Notes: generated from the sequence alone by a model not told the origin. A stretch of DNA of 33,784 nucleotides from an uncultured Methylococcaceae bacterium (GCA_903945605.1 CAJAWH010000109.1:1-33784), one strand, 5' to 3'. Counted from the stretch's first letter, positions 17,854 to 29,982 are shown. Program-made: numbers and translations.

Positions 17854-18360
17854 TTATTTATCGTAATAGAGGGGTTTACGGTTATTTTGAGTGCTTGGCA
17901 ATGGCACATCCTGTGCCGCAAGCAAGGCATCGGGGGTGGTGAACCGATAGCCTTTGTGCAGACAATAATCTAGCCATTTTTGCAAAAAATAATTCAGACG
18001 CCATTTATACACCATTATGTCGTGGCTGCGACCAGCATCTTTATACACCGCCGACACTTCGGCGCGGTCTTGGTCACTTAACACCTCAGCCAATTGCACG
18101 TCCAAATAAACCCTTACCCTTAGGCCAGGCTGCTGCATGTCTTCTGTCTGTTGCCGGAAACACTGGCTTAATTCAATTGTCAGTGTGTAAACGCTGCGTT
18201 CAAGCACGGCAACATGCAACCCACTTTGATGCGTCCCCCTATTGGCTGCCGAGACCTTAAACGACGGTAATGCCGGAATTAGCGTCAGCAGTTTTTGGTA
18301 ATTGGAGGCGCAAATCTGTTCAAGGCATAGCGAGGTGTTGACTGGGGTTAGCTGGCTCAT
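17854..18360 (-). CDS. DUF1249 (YqiB-like) protein
   Basis: A 168-residue protein of the DUF1249 family, related to E. coli YqiB. Family features are NYQKLLTLIPALPSF, LHVAVLERSVYTLTIELSQ, LRVRVYLDVQLAEVLS and the C-terminal KWRLNYFLQKWLDYCLHKGY. It is probably cytoplasmic; its function is unknown. The start ATG 18360 lies 8 bases after the queD stop. An earlier ATG at 18411 would overlap queD by 43 bases and adds residues not typical of the family. The pair is almost certainly one operon. Confidence 0.8.
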   Translation of the reverse strand: MSQLTPVNTSLCLEQICASNYQKLLTLIPALPSFKVSAANRGTHQSGLHVAVLERSVYTLTIELSQCFRQQTEDMQQPGLRVRVYLDVQLAEVLSDQDRAEVSAVYKDAGRSHDIMVYKWRLNYFLQKWLDYCLHKGYRFTTPDALLAAQDVPLPSTQNNRKPLYYDK

Positions 18361-18368
18361 GGCATCGG

Positions 18369-18773
18369 CTAATCTTCGTGGTAACAGGCATAGGCGCTGG
18401 CTGTTTCCCATAAGGTCACCGCCGCCACGTTAAAGTGGGCTTGTTTGAGGTGCCGGTAAATCATTTTGCTCAGCACTTCGGCGGTAGGATGCTCATCCAA
18501 GGCCATAAACCGCTCATTATTGGCGATTAGCATGGGGATGATCGGATCGTCTTTATGCAATAAGAAATTATGGTCGAGTTGTTGGTCGATATAGGCTTCC
18601 ACGCACTCCCGAATATCAGCAAAATCACACACCATGCCATTGCCATTAAGCTCCGCCTGTTGGATGGCAATGCAGGCTTTAACGCTATGACCGTGTAAAT
18701 GGCGACATTTTCCAGCATGGTTCATCAGGCGATGACCATAACAAAAATAGACTTCTTTGGTGATGGTGTACAT
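18369..18773 (-). CDS. queD: 6-carboxytetrahydropterin synthase QueD
   Basis: A 134-residue member of the 6-pyruvoyltetrahydropterin synthase family. QueD converts dihydroneopterin triphosphate to 6-carboxytetrahydropterin, the second step of queuosine synthesis. The zinc ligands H14, H27 and H29 are present (YGHRLMNHA, then HLHGH), and the catalytic C23 sits in a CxxxHGH motif, the QueD type. DHNFLL, PTAEVLS and WETASAYA complete the active site. It leads a two-gene unit with DUF1249. No other que gene is in the window. The 246 bases upstream (18774-19019) hold no gene, only a hairpin near rlpA. Confidence 0.92.
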   Translation of the reverse strand: MYTITKEVYFCYGHRLMNHAGKCRHLHGHSVKACIAIQQAELNGNGMVCDFADIRECVEAYIDQQLDHNFLLHKDDPIIPMLIANNERFMALDEHPTAEVLSKMIYRHLKQAHFNVAAVTLWETASAYACYHED

Positions 18774-18962
18774 GTTAGGGGATGCTATCAGCTTTGGCTA
18801 AGCTTACATTATCGGCAAAGTAGGCAGTGTACTATAAAAATGCCGGTTGCGGAGACCGATGTTATGGCTCAACCTGCCAATAGTAAATTTTAGGGAATTT
18901 GACCGCCAGTATATTGGCAAACAGGCTCAAGAGCGGGACAAAGGGAGATAAGGGCAGTTCCT

Positions 18963-18985
18963 GGCGGCTGGTGTGTCCAGCCGCC
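18963..18985. terminator. Strong 9-bp hairpin after the RlpA-like gene
   Basis: GGCGGCTGG (18963-18971) and CCAGCCGCC (18977-18985) pair perfectly around a five-base loop, about 35 bases after the rlpA-like stop on the minus strand. There is no T run, so it is more likely an mRNA 3'-end stabiliser or a Rho-dependent end than an intrinsic terminator. Confidence 0.45.
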
Positions 18986-19019
18986 TAACACGCCCATAAC
19001 GATCAGCAAGATCGGGGCA

Positions 19020-19526
19020 TTAACCGGGTTCTTTGATGCTGGCTTCGGTCAAGTTGACATCGTTGCCAAGCGGGGTTATTTTGACTGGAGCAGTGCCTTG
19101 GATACCCAATTCTTTGGCGGCCGAATATGACAAATCCAATGCCCGATGATTGGATACCGGGCCACGGTCATTGATCCGCACGATAACGCTGCGGTTATTT
19201 CTCAGGTTGGTGACTTGCGCATAAGAAGACAGCGGCAAAGTACGGCTGGCGGCGGTCATGGCATACATATCATAACGCTCGCCATTAGCGGTGCGTTTGC
19301 CATGGAACTTGGCGCCATACCATGAAACAATTAAAGGTTTGTCACTGTTGTCCACATAATGATAACGGCTTTTGTGATGATGCCTAACATGGTGATGCTT
19401 TGAATGATGGTGCTTCGAGTGATGATGTTTGCTGCCGTGACGCTTGGATGTATCGGCGCTTGCTGTTGGAGCGGTGACATAACTGCCTATTGCAACGATG
19501 ACGGATGCCAGTATCAGTTTGTTCAT
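19020..19526 (-). CDS. rlpA: RlpA-like DPBB protein with a histidine-rich N-terminus
   Basis: A 168-residue secreted protein. A signal peptide ends at about residue 24 (TASA). Residues 30-56 carry four HHH triplets in repeated SKHHH units, an unusual insertion likely to bind metal ions. Residues 66-150 are the double-psi beta-barrel of RlpA: VSWYGAKFHGKRTANGERYD, MTAASRTLPLSSYAQVTN, VIVRINDRGP and ALDLSYSAAKELGI. E83 and D120 have the same spacing as the catalytic pair of Pseudomonas RlpA, which cleaves denuded peptidoglycan strands at the septum. No lipobox cysteine and no C-terminal SPOR domain are present, so it is a short soluble form. Confidence 0.85.
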   Translation of the reverse strand: MNKLILASVIVAIGSYVTAPTASADTSKRHGSKHHHSKHHHSKHHHVRHHHKSRYHYVDNSDKPLIVSWYGAKFHGKRTANGERYDMYAMTAASRTLPLSSYAQVTNLRNNRSVIVRINDRGPVSNHRALDLSYSAAKELGIQGTAPVKITPLGNDVNLTEASIKEPG

Positions 19527-19895
19527 AATTTAGTTACCTATTCTGTTTAAATCAATTGGCTATAAAATTATCTATAGCCATGCAGCCGATAGCCTTTTTT
19601 GCCGGAGCAGGCATCGGTTTTACACTTTCCTGATTGTTCCCAAACAAGACGTTTTGCTCAGGGGTACGTAAAGGTTATGAGTTGCATTTTTTTAACTTCA
19701 GGGTCATTGTGCTGGGCGAATCTTAAATCAACCTTAAATAGCTTTTTTGTAACAGCAAGAAAAATAACAAAATCTTGTTTCTTTGCCGATAAGTTTGTAA
19801 CAAAACCTTAAAAATCTCTTGGCAATCGGACGCTTGGCAGTAGGGGGCTAGGCTAATCGGCGATATAATCTACGTCCGTAAAAACATGAAAAATT
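19527..19895. other. Divergent intergenic region, rlpA-like and ygfZ
   Basis: No gene. GGCTATA (19558-19564) and TATAGCC (19573-19579) form an inverted repeat around eight AT-rich bases, 32 bases before the rlpA-like start; it could be an operator or a leader hairpin. A TATAAT at 19864-19869 is a possible -10 box for ygfZ, though no well-spaced -35 is visible. Confidence 0.4.
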
Positions 19896-20864
19896 ATGAC
19901 CATGAACCAGCAATGGCAAGCCTTTTTGGCTGCGCAACAGGCACTATTTAACGAAAACCCAGACGAAGGGGCGGCAGCCACCCTAACTGCGCCGTCCGTT
20001 TGTGCCATCCGGCATTTAGCGGTGCTCAGCATCGCCGGTAAGGATGCCGACACTTTCTTGCAAGGCCAGATAACTTGCAATATCCACGACACCCGCGCCG
20101 ACCAAAGCCGTTTGGGTGCTATCTGCACACCGAAGGGAAGAGCCATTGCCGTGTTTGTCTTAGTGCGCCAAAACGAACAATTTTTACTGGTGATGCCCGC
20201 CACGCAATTGGCGGCAGTCAAAAATCACCTGCAAAAATATGTGTTGCGGGCTACGGTCAGTTTGACCGACTGCACGGATAGCTTATGTTTGCTAGGCCAA
20301 TGGCCTGATACCACGGCATCCAGCCCATTATTGCTGACCACGCCTATTGACAATGGTGTAAGCATTGCTTTTGCAAAACGGACATTAGTGATTGCCCCAC
20401 TTGAGCAGGCCATGGCTTTATGGCTGACACTGTCCGCGCAGGGCTTTAAGGCCGTACACCCCGAGTGGTGGCGCAATGCTGACATAAAAGCAGGCATGCC
20501 TTGGCTATGCCCTACGACTGCTGAGCAATATATTCCGCAGATGCTCAACCTTGACCGGATGGGCGGCATTAGCTATAACAAAGGCTGTTACACTGGGCAG
20601 GAGATTATTGCCCGCACCCATTTTTTGGGCCAAGCCAAACGGGCTCTGTTCGTGGGCAACTGTGCCGCCTTGCAGGCACCTGCAGCCCAGAGTGACATTT
20701 TTAATGCCGCCACACAGGAGAGCATAGGCCATGTGTTGGCCGCGCAATGCCTGCATGGCTCTTGCCAGTTAATGATGGTGTTGCAACAACCCGAATCCGG
20801 TGTTTTCCAGGTGGCCTTACCCGATGCCACCCCCATTACCTTCACTGCCATAAATTATGATTGA
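19896..20864 (+). CDS. ygfZ: tRNA-modifying/Fe-S protein YgfZ
   Basis: A 322-residue folate-binding protein of the GcvT-like family. YgfZ helps maintain certain Fe-S enzymes such as MiaB. The hallmark K-G-C-Y-x-G-Q-E motif is intact (NKGCYTGQEIIAR, near residue 230), and its cysteine is essential in E. coli. The N-terminal half has LSIAGKDADTFLQGQITCNI and LGAICTPKGR, also family-typical. ATG 19896 and ATG 19902 are both possible starts. The stop overlaps the ctaA start by 8 bases, so the two are translationally coupled. Confidence 0.94.
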   Translation: MTMNQQWQAFLAAQQALFNENPDEGAAATLTAPSVCAIRHLAVLSIAGKDADTFLQGQITCNIHDTRADQSRLGAICTPKGRAIAVFVLVRQNEQFLLVMPATQLAAVKNHLQKYVLRATVSLTDCTDSLCLLGQWPDTTASSPLLLTTPIDNGVSIAFAKRTLVIAPLEQAMALWLTLSAQGFKAVHPEWWRNADIKAGMPWLCPTTAEQYIPQMLNLDRMGGISYNKGCYTGQEIIARTHFLGQAKRALFVGNCAALQAPAAQSDIFNAATQESIGHVLAAQCLHGSCQLMMVLQQPESGVFQVALPDATPITFTAINYD

Positions 20865-21852
20865 TACCCAAGCTGTCCTCCGCTTCCGCCGCTTAGGCAC
20901 ACTGACTATTTGCGCGGTTTATATTGTCATTTTAGCAGGCGGCATTGTCCGCGCTTCCGGTGCGGGCATGGGCTGCCCGGATTGGCCCACTTGTTTCGGA
21001 CAATGGGTACCGCCCACCGATGAAGCGCAATTACCGCCCAATTACCATGAGATTTATGCACTGCGTGGCTATCAAAACACCCAGTTCAACCCGATAAAGA
21101 CATGGACGGAATACACCAACCGGCTAGTTGGTGTGACTATTGGTTTTTTGATTTTTTTGACAGCGTGGTCGTCACGCATTTTTTTAAAAGATGACAAGCC
21201 AATTTTTTATCTGGCCTTGACGAGCTTTTTTTTGGTGGGTTTTCAGGGCTGGCTAGGCTCAACCGTAGTCGCCAGCAACCTGAAACCGTTAATGATCACC
21301 ACCCACATGCTGGTGGCTTTATTGATTGTCGCTCTGCTGATTTACACCATTGCCCGATCCCAATGTGCCGCTTTACGGCAACTGGAGGCCAGCCAATTGC
21401 CCAAAAGATTCAAGACGGTGTTGACGGTGGCAATGGCCATGACTTTGCTGCAAGTGGCGATGGGCACGCAAGTGCGTGAGGCGGTGGACACCCTGGCCAA
21501 TGGGCAAGCGGCCTTGGAGCGGCAATACTGGCGCGAAAGTTTTCCGGTGATCTTTTATGTCCACCGGTCATTTTCTTCGTTAATTCTGTTCACCCATGTA
21601 TGGCTGGTGTGGCAACTGTATCAGTTCGTACCCAAAGACAGCTTATTGTTCCGCACCGGTCTGGCTTTGGCGGGTCTGGTGGTCAGCGCCATTCTGGCGG
21701 GTGTGAGTTTGGATAGGCTAGGAATGCCGCCCATAGCCCAGCCTATTCACTTATTAATGGCCAACCTCATTTTTGGCGTGCAGTTCTTTTTGTTTATTTG
21801 TGTCAATTATGCCTTGCAGCAATGGCCAGACAAAGGTCAGAACGGCAACTAA
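20857..21852 (+). CDS. ctaA: Heme A synthase CtaA/COX15
   Basis: A 331-residue inner-membrane protein with about eight helices. It oxidises heme O to heme A for aa3-type cytochrome oxidases. Family features are ILAGGIVRASGAGMGCPDWP and CFGQWVPP at the first loop, TEYTNRLVG (the conserved ExxxR), QGWLGSTVV, the heme-ligand histidines in TTHMLVALL, YVHRSFSSLILFTH and QPIHLLMAN, and a second-repeat VAMGTQVRE. It starts inside the ygfZ end. No ctaB or oxidase gene is in the window. Confidence 0.95.
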   Translation: MIDTQAVLRFRRLGTLTICAVYIVILAGGIVRASGAGMGCPDWPTCFGQWVPPTDEAQLPPNYHEIYALRGYQNTQFNPIKTWTEYTNRLVGVTIGFLIFLTAWSSRIFLKDDKPIFYLALTSFFLVGFQGWLGSTVVASNLKPLMITTHMLVALLIVALLIYTIARSQCAALRQLEASQLPKRFKTVLTVAMAMTLLQVAMGTQVREAVDTLANGQAALERQYWRESFPVIFYVHRSFSSLILFTHVWLVWQLYQFVPKDSLLFRTGLALAGLVVSAILAGVSLDRLGMPPIAQPIHLLMANLIFGVQFFLFICVNYALQQWPDKGQNGN

Positions 21853-21872
21853 CAACAAAAGCCAAACTGCCA

Positions 21873-23426
21873 TCAATTATTTAAAGCACTTGTCTTGGGG
21901 CTTAAAGTTACGACGCTGACCCCCAGCTCACTATCTTGATCTGGAAGGTTGACATCTTGAACCGAAAGCCCAACTTCCAGATCAGCCAGCTGAGAACTGG
22001 CTATCCATTGAAGGGCATCTTTTTGTGAAACATAAATGAGCGATTTGACACCCTGTTGATGACAGAATTCGATGGCCCTAACAAAATCTTGTTCATTTTT
22101 AGGCGCAATCATTATTTTACTATAGGTTAATGCGGCTAATATATTTGATACATTCTCAACCAGAACATATTTTTCTGGGAGATTTAATATAGCTGCTTCG
22201 GCAGGATAATAGCGATGCGCATAATTTCGTTGCAAGGTATGGACACCAAATATGCTGTTGTATTCAAAACTAACAAAAAGTGTCGGTAACAAAATATAAA
22301 CGACCATGTGTTTCCACTTGTGGCTGGTTATATAAATGGCCTCAACTATCAGTCCCAATGCCATTACCGTCCAAGGCAACAGCACCAGAAGGTATCGTGA
22401 ACCCCATTGAGTACCGCCTGTATTAGGTACAATGAATGCTATACAGGGTATTGTCACCACAATTGCCAGCAAACAAACCAATAACTCTTTTTTGTAAGGC
22501 CAATGAGTGCGTAGTGCTATTGGAGCTATTACTAATATAAAAAAATTAAATAAACAAATTTTAAAGGTATCCATTATAAATACAATGGTTCGATATAACA
22601 TTTCTCTTATTAATAATAACGAACTAACACCTTGATTTGTAATCTGATCCGAATGCAGACCAAGTATCGAACCATAAACCCGCAAATTAATAATAAAGAA
22701 AACCGCCACCAAACAGAAAAAACCCAACGAATATAAAGCAATTTCTTTAATTTTACTGTTCTTGAAAACAGCAAGGCTAATGATAATACTGACCAACGTC
22801 ATCACCAGCACTTCCGGACGGAAAAATACCCCTATGCCCGTGACAGCACCGAAAGCCATGTAGCGGTGCAAGGCATCAGTCGGAGCGTTCTTAAACAGCA
22901 AACACAGCGACATTGACGCACAAAAAACTGCAGGGGCATGTTCCCAAAACATGACACCATATAGCGTCAACGGGCAACAGAAAATGATGGCCAACAGCAT
23001 CACGCTAATGGTTATGGCATTTAAGCGTAACTGACGTGAACAATATATTAGCCATAACCAGAGTAGCGGCAGGCTCAGAGCCGGAGGGACATAAAGGCCA
23101 CGCCAATCAAGCAATGCGAAAAATGGCGCAGTCAGTAATGAAAAATAAACAGGAAACGACATGATGTGTTTGCCTGAAAAATCATAGACAAAAGGGACAT
23201 CAAACGGATAAAAGCCCTGATTCCAGAACACAGCAGCCTCTGCGGCAAACGGAAGGCTCAGCGTCATTGACAAATTTCCGGTTGAAAATTGCTTCACCAT
23301 AAGATATTTAATGCCACCATCGCCACTAAAAAAAGTGGCCCCATTTAAAAAGCTAAGCAGATAAATAACAAATCCTACGCCAAGCAGAAAAATCACTAGA
23401 GGTTTAGCTGAGAATGGAATGTTCAT
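21873..23426 (-). CDS. Multi-spanning membrane protein, GT-C glycosyltransferase-like
   Basis: A 517-residue inner-membrane protein with about 11 hydrophobic helices over the first 400 residues and a soluble C-terminal part. Just after the first helix lies TFFSGDGGIKYLMVKQ with an acidic residue at 36, the place where lipid-dependent GT-C glycosyltransferases keep their catalytic aspartate. The remainder is not diagnostic. GT-C enzymes move sugars from polyprenyl phosphates outside the inner membrane; acceptor and sugar are unknown here. It is convergent with ctaA, 20 bases apart, and has no glycan genes beside it. AT content is higher than in ctaA. Confidence 0.6.
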   Translation of the reverse strand: MNIPFSAKPLVIFLLGVGFVIYLLSFLNGATFFSGDGGIKYLMVKQFSTGNLSMTLSLPFAAEAAVFWNQGFYPFDVPFVYDFSGKHIMSFPVYFSLLTAPFFALLDWRGLYVPPALSLPLLWLWLIYCSRQLRLNAITISVMLLAIIFCCPLTLYGVMFWEHAPAVFCASMSLCLLFKNAPTDALHRYMAFGAVTGIGVFFRPEVLVMTLVSIIISLAVFKNSKIKEIALYSLGFFCLVAVFFIINLRVYGSILGLHSDQITNQGVSSLLLIREMLYRTIVFIMDTFKICLFNFFILVIAPIALRTHWPYKKELLVCLLAIVVTIPCIAFIVPNTGGTQWGSRYLLVLLPWTVMALGLIVEAIYITSHKWKHMVVYILLPTLFVSFEYNSIFGVHTLQRNYAHRYYPAEAAILNLPEKYVLVENVSNILAALTYSKIMIAPKNEQDFVRAIEFCHQQGVKSLIYVSQKDALQWIASSQLADLEVGLSVQDVNLPDQDSELGVSVVTLSPKTSALNN

Positions 23427-23871
23427 GGAAAGTTTTATAATTTGGTTTCGTTTTTATTCAACTGGAAAATCGGCTATGCTTGTATAGGCTGGAAAATATA
23501 GCACCTTGACAAAAACAAGGCTGGCGCGGCTATTTTTCGGCTACGGCCCAATAGCGGCCTGCCCCCATTATACACAACCCAATCAAACATAAGGCTCACG
23601 GAAACGACTGAGGCTCAGAAGGACATTGGCAATGCCAATCTGATTTGTTTGGCTAGCCATTGATGTTTGCCGGAAAGCAATCCACAACTTAAGGCAACTC
23701 TGCCATAAACCTGCAGCATAACCACCGTATCAAACTTATCAATAGTTGACGGTTTGCTTTGTGCGGATTGCATTATTAGAATGATTACAATAGACTGCTA
23801 GTTTTACGACGCTGGCATCATTGCCGGATGCCTTCCTTTACATCTCTTCCTGTTAGACTCAAAACCAAACG
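23427..23871. other. Intergenic, divergent leader region
   Basis: About 445 bases without a gene. ATTGGC (23625-23630) and GCCAAT (23634-23639) form a small palindrome. CCTTG...CAAGG near 23510 is a weak hairpin. TTGACG at 23746-23751 and TACAAT at 23786-23791 are promoter-like hexamers but are not correctly spaced to each other. No riboswitch or RNA gene was recognised. Confidence 0.35.
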
Positions 23872-25116
23872 ATGGCAAAATTAAACAAATTCAATTCCGC
23901 CCACAGCGGATTGGGCGGTTTTCTGAACAGCATACAAACACTTTTTGTGGGGGTATTGCGGGTTTGGTCAATACCTATTGTGCTCATGCTCAGCATTGCA
24001 TCCGGCTTCACCACTTACTACGGCCTGTCTTTTTTCATCACCCCGTGGATTGCCTTGGTCATCACCATTGCCATACAATCCATCATCGTCATCTGCTCGC
24101 TGGAAATAGCGGGTATGCATTGGCAAGCCAACCGTTTCCGCTATTTGAGCGTAGTGGTTTCTTTGCTGGTGGCCATTTCCGCATCGATCACTTTCTCTTA
24201 TTTTAAATTTTATGAGGTTTCAGAAAGCGATACCTTGCAGATTAACCGGATCAACGAAATCCGCACCAGCGTCAATGACTATTTGGGACAGATACTTGCT
24301 GTAAAAAGCACCCTGCTCAAGACACAAAACGCTGAATTGAATAAAGCCAGGATTGACATGGGCCAAGCTTATTTTGGCACTCATGCCGAAGTACCCCCAG
24401 CCCTAAAGAACATCGTCGGCGAAGGCCCGTTTTGGAAGCATTACAACCAACGCTACCAAGATAAAAAAGAACAGTTCGCACGGGTGGAAAATGAATTCAA
24501 AAATTTGGATGCCAGTATCCAAGCGTTGCAAAGCAACCTGAACCAATTGGAGCTTGACCCCGAAGACCAGTACCGCAAAATTGTCGACAATTTGCAGACA
24601 GTGCAGATGCAATTCAACCATGTGGCGACCAATGCCGGCATCAATGTTCCCCAACCGTTAGTCTTGATGACCTATGCCCAGTTTTCACAAGGCGTGACCC
24701 CATCATTTGCAATGTGGCAAAATTTCTCTTTGTTCGCTTTTTTGTGCGCGGCCATGGTCGATTTTTTCACTTTTTTACTGTCTTACCGCCTGGAATCCAC
24801 GGCACCAGGGCCATTGAACGAGGAAGAACAAGAGTTGGCCTTTGAGTGCTTGCGGCAATTTTCTGACTATAAGATCAACCAAAATGACGAACTGGAAATT
24901 ATTATCGAGAAGACCGACCTGGAACGGGCCCGCCGCTATTCTGACTGGTCACGCATGTTTGCCGTTGGTTTTTTACTGAGCCGTGGCTTCCTGAGAAAAA
25001 TTGACAAACGCACGGTAGCCTTCGCACCCAACCTTTATCCATTAATAGCGCAAAAAATGAATGCCAAAATCCGCGCCTTTAAAAATGCATCAACCGCTCG
25101 GAATGAACTTAAATAA
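23872..25116 (+). CDS. Membrane protein with a coiled-coil loop (gene A of an uncharacterised pair)
   Basis: A 414-residue protein of unknown function. Three hydrophobic helices lie at about 31-51, 54-77 and 92-112. Then comes a hydrophilic helical region (about 118-280) with heptad-like stretches (DKKEQFARVENEFKNLDASI), a fourth helix at about 284-304, and a cytoplasmic tail of about 110 residues. With the N-terminus inside, the coiled-coil region would face the periplasm. The layout resembles DUF4407-type proteins, but I cannot confirm membership. Gene B begins 10 bases later, and its AAGGG ribosome site overlaps this gene's stop, so the two products are probably made together. A 445-base divergent region lies upstream. 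Confidence 0.75.
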   Translation: MAKLNKFNSAHSGLGGFLNSIQTLFVGVLRVWSIPIVLMLSIASGFTTYYGLSFFITPWIALVITIAIQSIIVICSLEIAGMHWQANRFRYLSVVVSLLVAISASITFSYFKFYEVSESDTLQINRINEIRTSVNDYLGQILAVKSTLLKTQNAELNKARIDMGQAYFGTHAEVPPALKNIVGEGPFWKHYNQRYQDKKEQFARVENEFKNLDASIQALQSNLNQLELDPEDQYRKIVDNLQTVQMQFNHVATNAGINVPQPLVLMTYAQFSQGVTPSFAMWQNFSLFAFLCAAMVDFFTFLLSYRLESTAPGPLNEEEQELAFECLRQFSDYKINQNDELEIIIEKTDLERARRYSDWSRMFAVGFLLSRGFLRKIDKRTVAFAPNLYPLIAQKMNAKIRAFKNASTARNELK

Positions 25117-25126
25117 GGGCTTAACT

Positions 25127-27917
<2,791 letters not shown>

Positions 27918-27985
27918 ATTAACGTGAACCTACCCTATAAATGCCAGACTGTTGCATCAACGCGTAAAATAACCTAAAAATTATT

Positions 27986-29518
27986 ATGCTAACTATCCTC
28001 GCAAAAATACCTAACCATTTTGTCATGGGAGTTTATAAACCTGGCGCCCACTACAAAAAACCAATCACGCTGGCTTTGATTGTTTTTTTGCCTTTGTTAC
28101 TGATGTTGCTACAGGGGCTTGAACTCTCCAGTGGAGTATTCAGCTACACGCTTGATGACCCCTATATCCATCTGGCATTGGCAAAAAATATCTGGTTGGG
28201 CAATTACGGCATCAACCTGTCCGAACCATCAGCCCCCTCCTCCAGCATTTTATGGCCCCTTTTATTGGCACCGTTCTCCTACTTTAGCCGTTATTTTGAA
28301 TTTATACCCTTAGTGATCAATACCTGCTGTTTGGCTTTATTGGCCGGGGTGATTGACAGGATTTTCGCCGACCTCAAGCTGGCTGTCCGTTTAACGGTAA
28401 CAGCAATGATCTTGCTGTCATTAAATGCCTACGGGCTAGTGTTCACTGGTATGGAACACAGTTTGCAACTGTTGCTGGTGGCACTTATCCTGCTGCCGGT
28501 ATTGGACCATAACAGAGGGTATAACGACCATTATAAAACGCCTGGCTACGCCTTATTGGCACTGGTTTTACTGCCTTTGGTGCGTTACGAAGGGTTGGCC
28601 ATCTCGCTGCCCATGATCGCTTATATCTTCACAAAGGGTGAATGGCAAAAAGCCCTGTTGGCTTTTAGCATCATTGCCCTATCAATGATTAGCTTCTCGC
28701 TATTTTTGAATAATCACGGCTTGGGTTTTTTGCCCGCGTCGGTTTTGGCAAAGTCTTCACATGGCGGCATGGATTCAACTATAAACAACCTGAAGCGCAA
28801 CATTTTGCAATATGGTTTTTTGTTTCTGCCATTAGCTATTGTTGCCTCCACACTTTGGCACAAAGACCGCGCACTTGGCCTAGTTATCTTAATTTCAGCC
28901 ATACTGCATTTTTTGTTTGGCAAATATGGCTGGTTTGAACGTTATGCCAATTATTATTTGTTGTTTGCCGTGCTCATCTGCCTAAGATCAAGCGTTAATA
29001 TGAAAGTGCCTGTGTTACCGGTGATATTATGCTTGCCCTTGGTGTTTTTCTCCTGTGTGCAAGCCACTACAAAAACGCCCTTGGCTACGTCAAACATTGT
29101 TCACCAGCAAGCACAAATGGCCCAAATTGCCACAATGCTGGGTGAACCGATAGCTGTTAATGATTTGGGATTAGTTGCTTTAAGGTCTGGACAATATGTG
29201 CTGGACTTATGGGGACTTGGCTCTATTGAAGCATTGCATTACAGGCAATCCCAAACCAATGCTGATTGGATAAGTGATCTCATGGACAAAAAACACGTTA
29301 AATATGCTTATGTTTATGATGATTGGTTCATCTACAAACCTAAAAACTGGGTCAAAGTTGGGGAACTCAAATTATTACAACAGCGCATCACCCCCGCTCG
29401 TGATACTGTAACCCTGTATGCCACAGACCCATCCAGCATTGCCAAACTGTCCGCCACCTTAAGGGAGTTCCTGCAACAACAAAACAACCCGCCATTTGCG
29501 CTGAACATTATGCAATGA
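27986..29518 (+). CDS. Multi-spanning membrane protein, GT-C glycosyltransferase-like
   Basis: A 510-residue inner-membrane protein with about 10 helices in the first 370 residues and a soluble C-terminal domain of about 130. After the first helix comes YTLDDPYIHLALAKN (D57, D58), the acidic pair expected at the catalytic site of GT-C glycosyltransferases. KYGWFERYANYYLLF follows later. It may use a polyprenyl-linked sugar donor; the acceptor is unknown. The overall design resembles the gene at 21873-23426, but I see no strong sequence match between them. ATG 27986 is used; ATG 28025 is an alternative. It overlaps nothing functional downstream: the small secreted-protein gene starts at 29563. 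Confidence 0.6.
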   Translation: MLTILAKIPNHFVMGVYKPGAHYKKPITLALIVFLPLLLMLLQGLELSSGVFSYTLDDPYIHLALAKNIWLGNYGINLSEPSAPSSSILWPLLLAPFSYFSRYFEFIPLVINTCCLALLAGVIDRIFADLKLAVRLTVTAMILLSLNAYGLVFTGMEHSLQLLLVALILLPVLDHNRGYNDHYKTPGYALLALVLLPLVRYEGLAISLPMIAYIFTKGEWQKALLAFSIIALSMISFSLFLNNHGLGFLPASVLAKSSHGGMDSTINNLKRNILQYGFLFLPLAIVASTLWHKDRALGLVILISAILHFLFGKYGWFERYANYYLLFAVLICLRSSVNMKVPVLPVILCLPLVFFSCVQATTKTPLATSNIVHQQAQMAQIATMLGEPIAVNDLGLVALRSGQYVLDLWGLGSIEALHYRQSQTNADWISDLMDKKHVKYAYVYDDWFIYKPKNWVKVGELKLLQQRITPARDTVTLYATDPSSIAKLSATLREFLQQQNNPPFALNIMQ

Positions 29519-29562
29519 TTGTTTTACCCTGCTCACCATCCACTGTCGAAAATGAAGGCACT

Positions 29563-29982
29563 ATGAACACGTTAACCTGCAAAACCACATTGTTCCACAC
29601 TCCGCAAATCGGTAAACTACCTTTAATGCTGCTAGCCTGTTGCGTTGCCATAGGGCTTTTTACCGTCCATCAAGCCAATGCCGACGACGACGGTGGCCGT
29701 GGCGGATGGTATCAGCAGCGGGGGGAATGGCAAGGGCAGAGGGGCGGCGATGAGGGTTGGCGCAACAACTACGAAGGCGGAAGAGATGATGGCTGGCGGC
29801 GCAATTATGAGGAAAGAAGATGGGATGATGACGATCGGCGGGGTTACTACGGCTACCAATATGCACCGCCTGCTTACCAACCACCGGTCATATATGCCCC
29901 ACAACCGATGTACCGGCCCCCCGTACAGTACTATCCACAACCCGCCTATCCACCAGCCGTAAATTATTATTATCCCCAATAG
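29563..29982 (+). CDS. Small secreted low-complexity protein (R/G/D/W then P/Y rich)
   Basis: A 139-residue protein. A signal peptide covers residues 1-40, ending VHQANA before DDDGG. The mature N-terminal half is rich in Arg, Gly, Asp and Trp (WRNNYEGGRDDGWRRNYEE). The C-terminal half is Pro/Tyr rich (YAPPAYQPPVIYAPQPMYRP) and ends NYYYPQ. It has no cysteine after the signal peptide and no known domain. It is likely disordered and located in the periplasm or outside the cell. GAAGG lies about 6 bases before ATG 29563; a longer in-frame start at 29515 overlaps the previous gene and lacks a signal-like beginning. Confidence 0.65.
   Translation: MNTLTCKTTLFHTPQIGKLPLMLLACCVAIGLFTVHQANADDDGGRGGWYQQRGEWQGQRGGDEGWRNNYEGGRDDGWRRNYEERRWDDDDRRGYYGYQYAPPAYQPPVIYAPQPMYRPPVQYYPQPAYPPAVNYYYPQ

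Noticed and set aside
19374-19445. Tandem DNA repeat or CRISPR-like array in the GATGATG-rich stretch
   Set aside because: It codes for the histidine triplets of the RlpA-like protein; the units are about 15 bases, without spacers.
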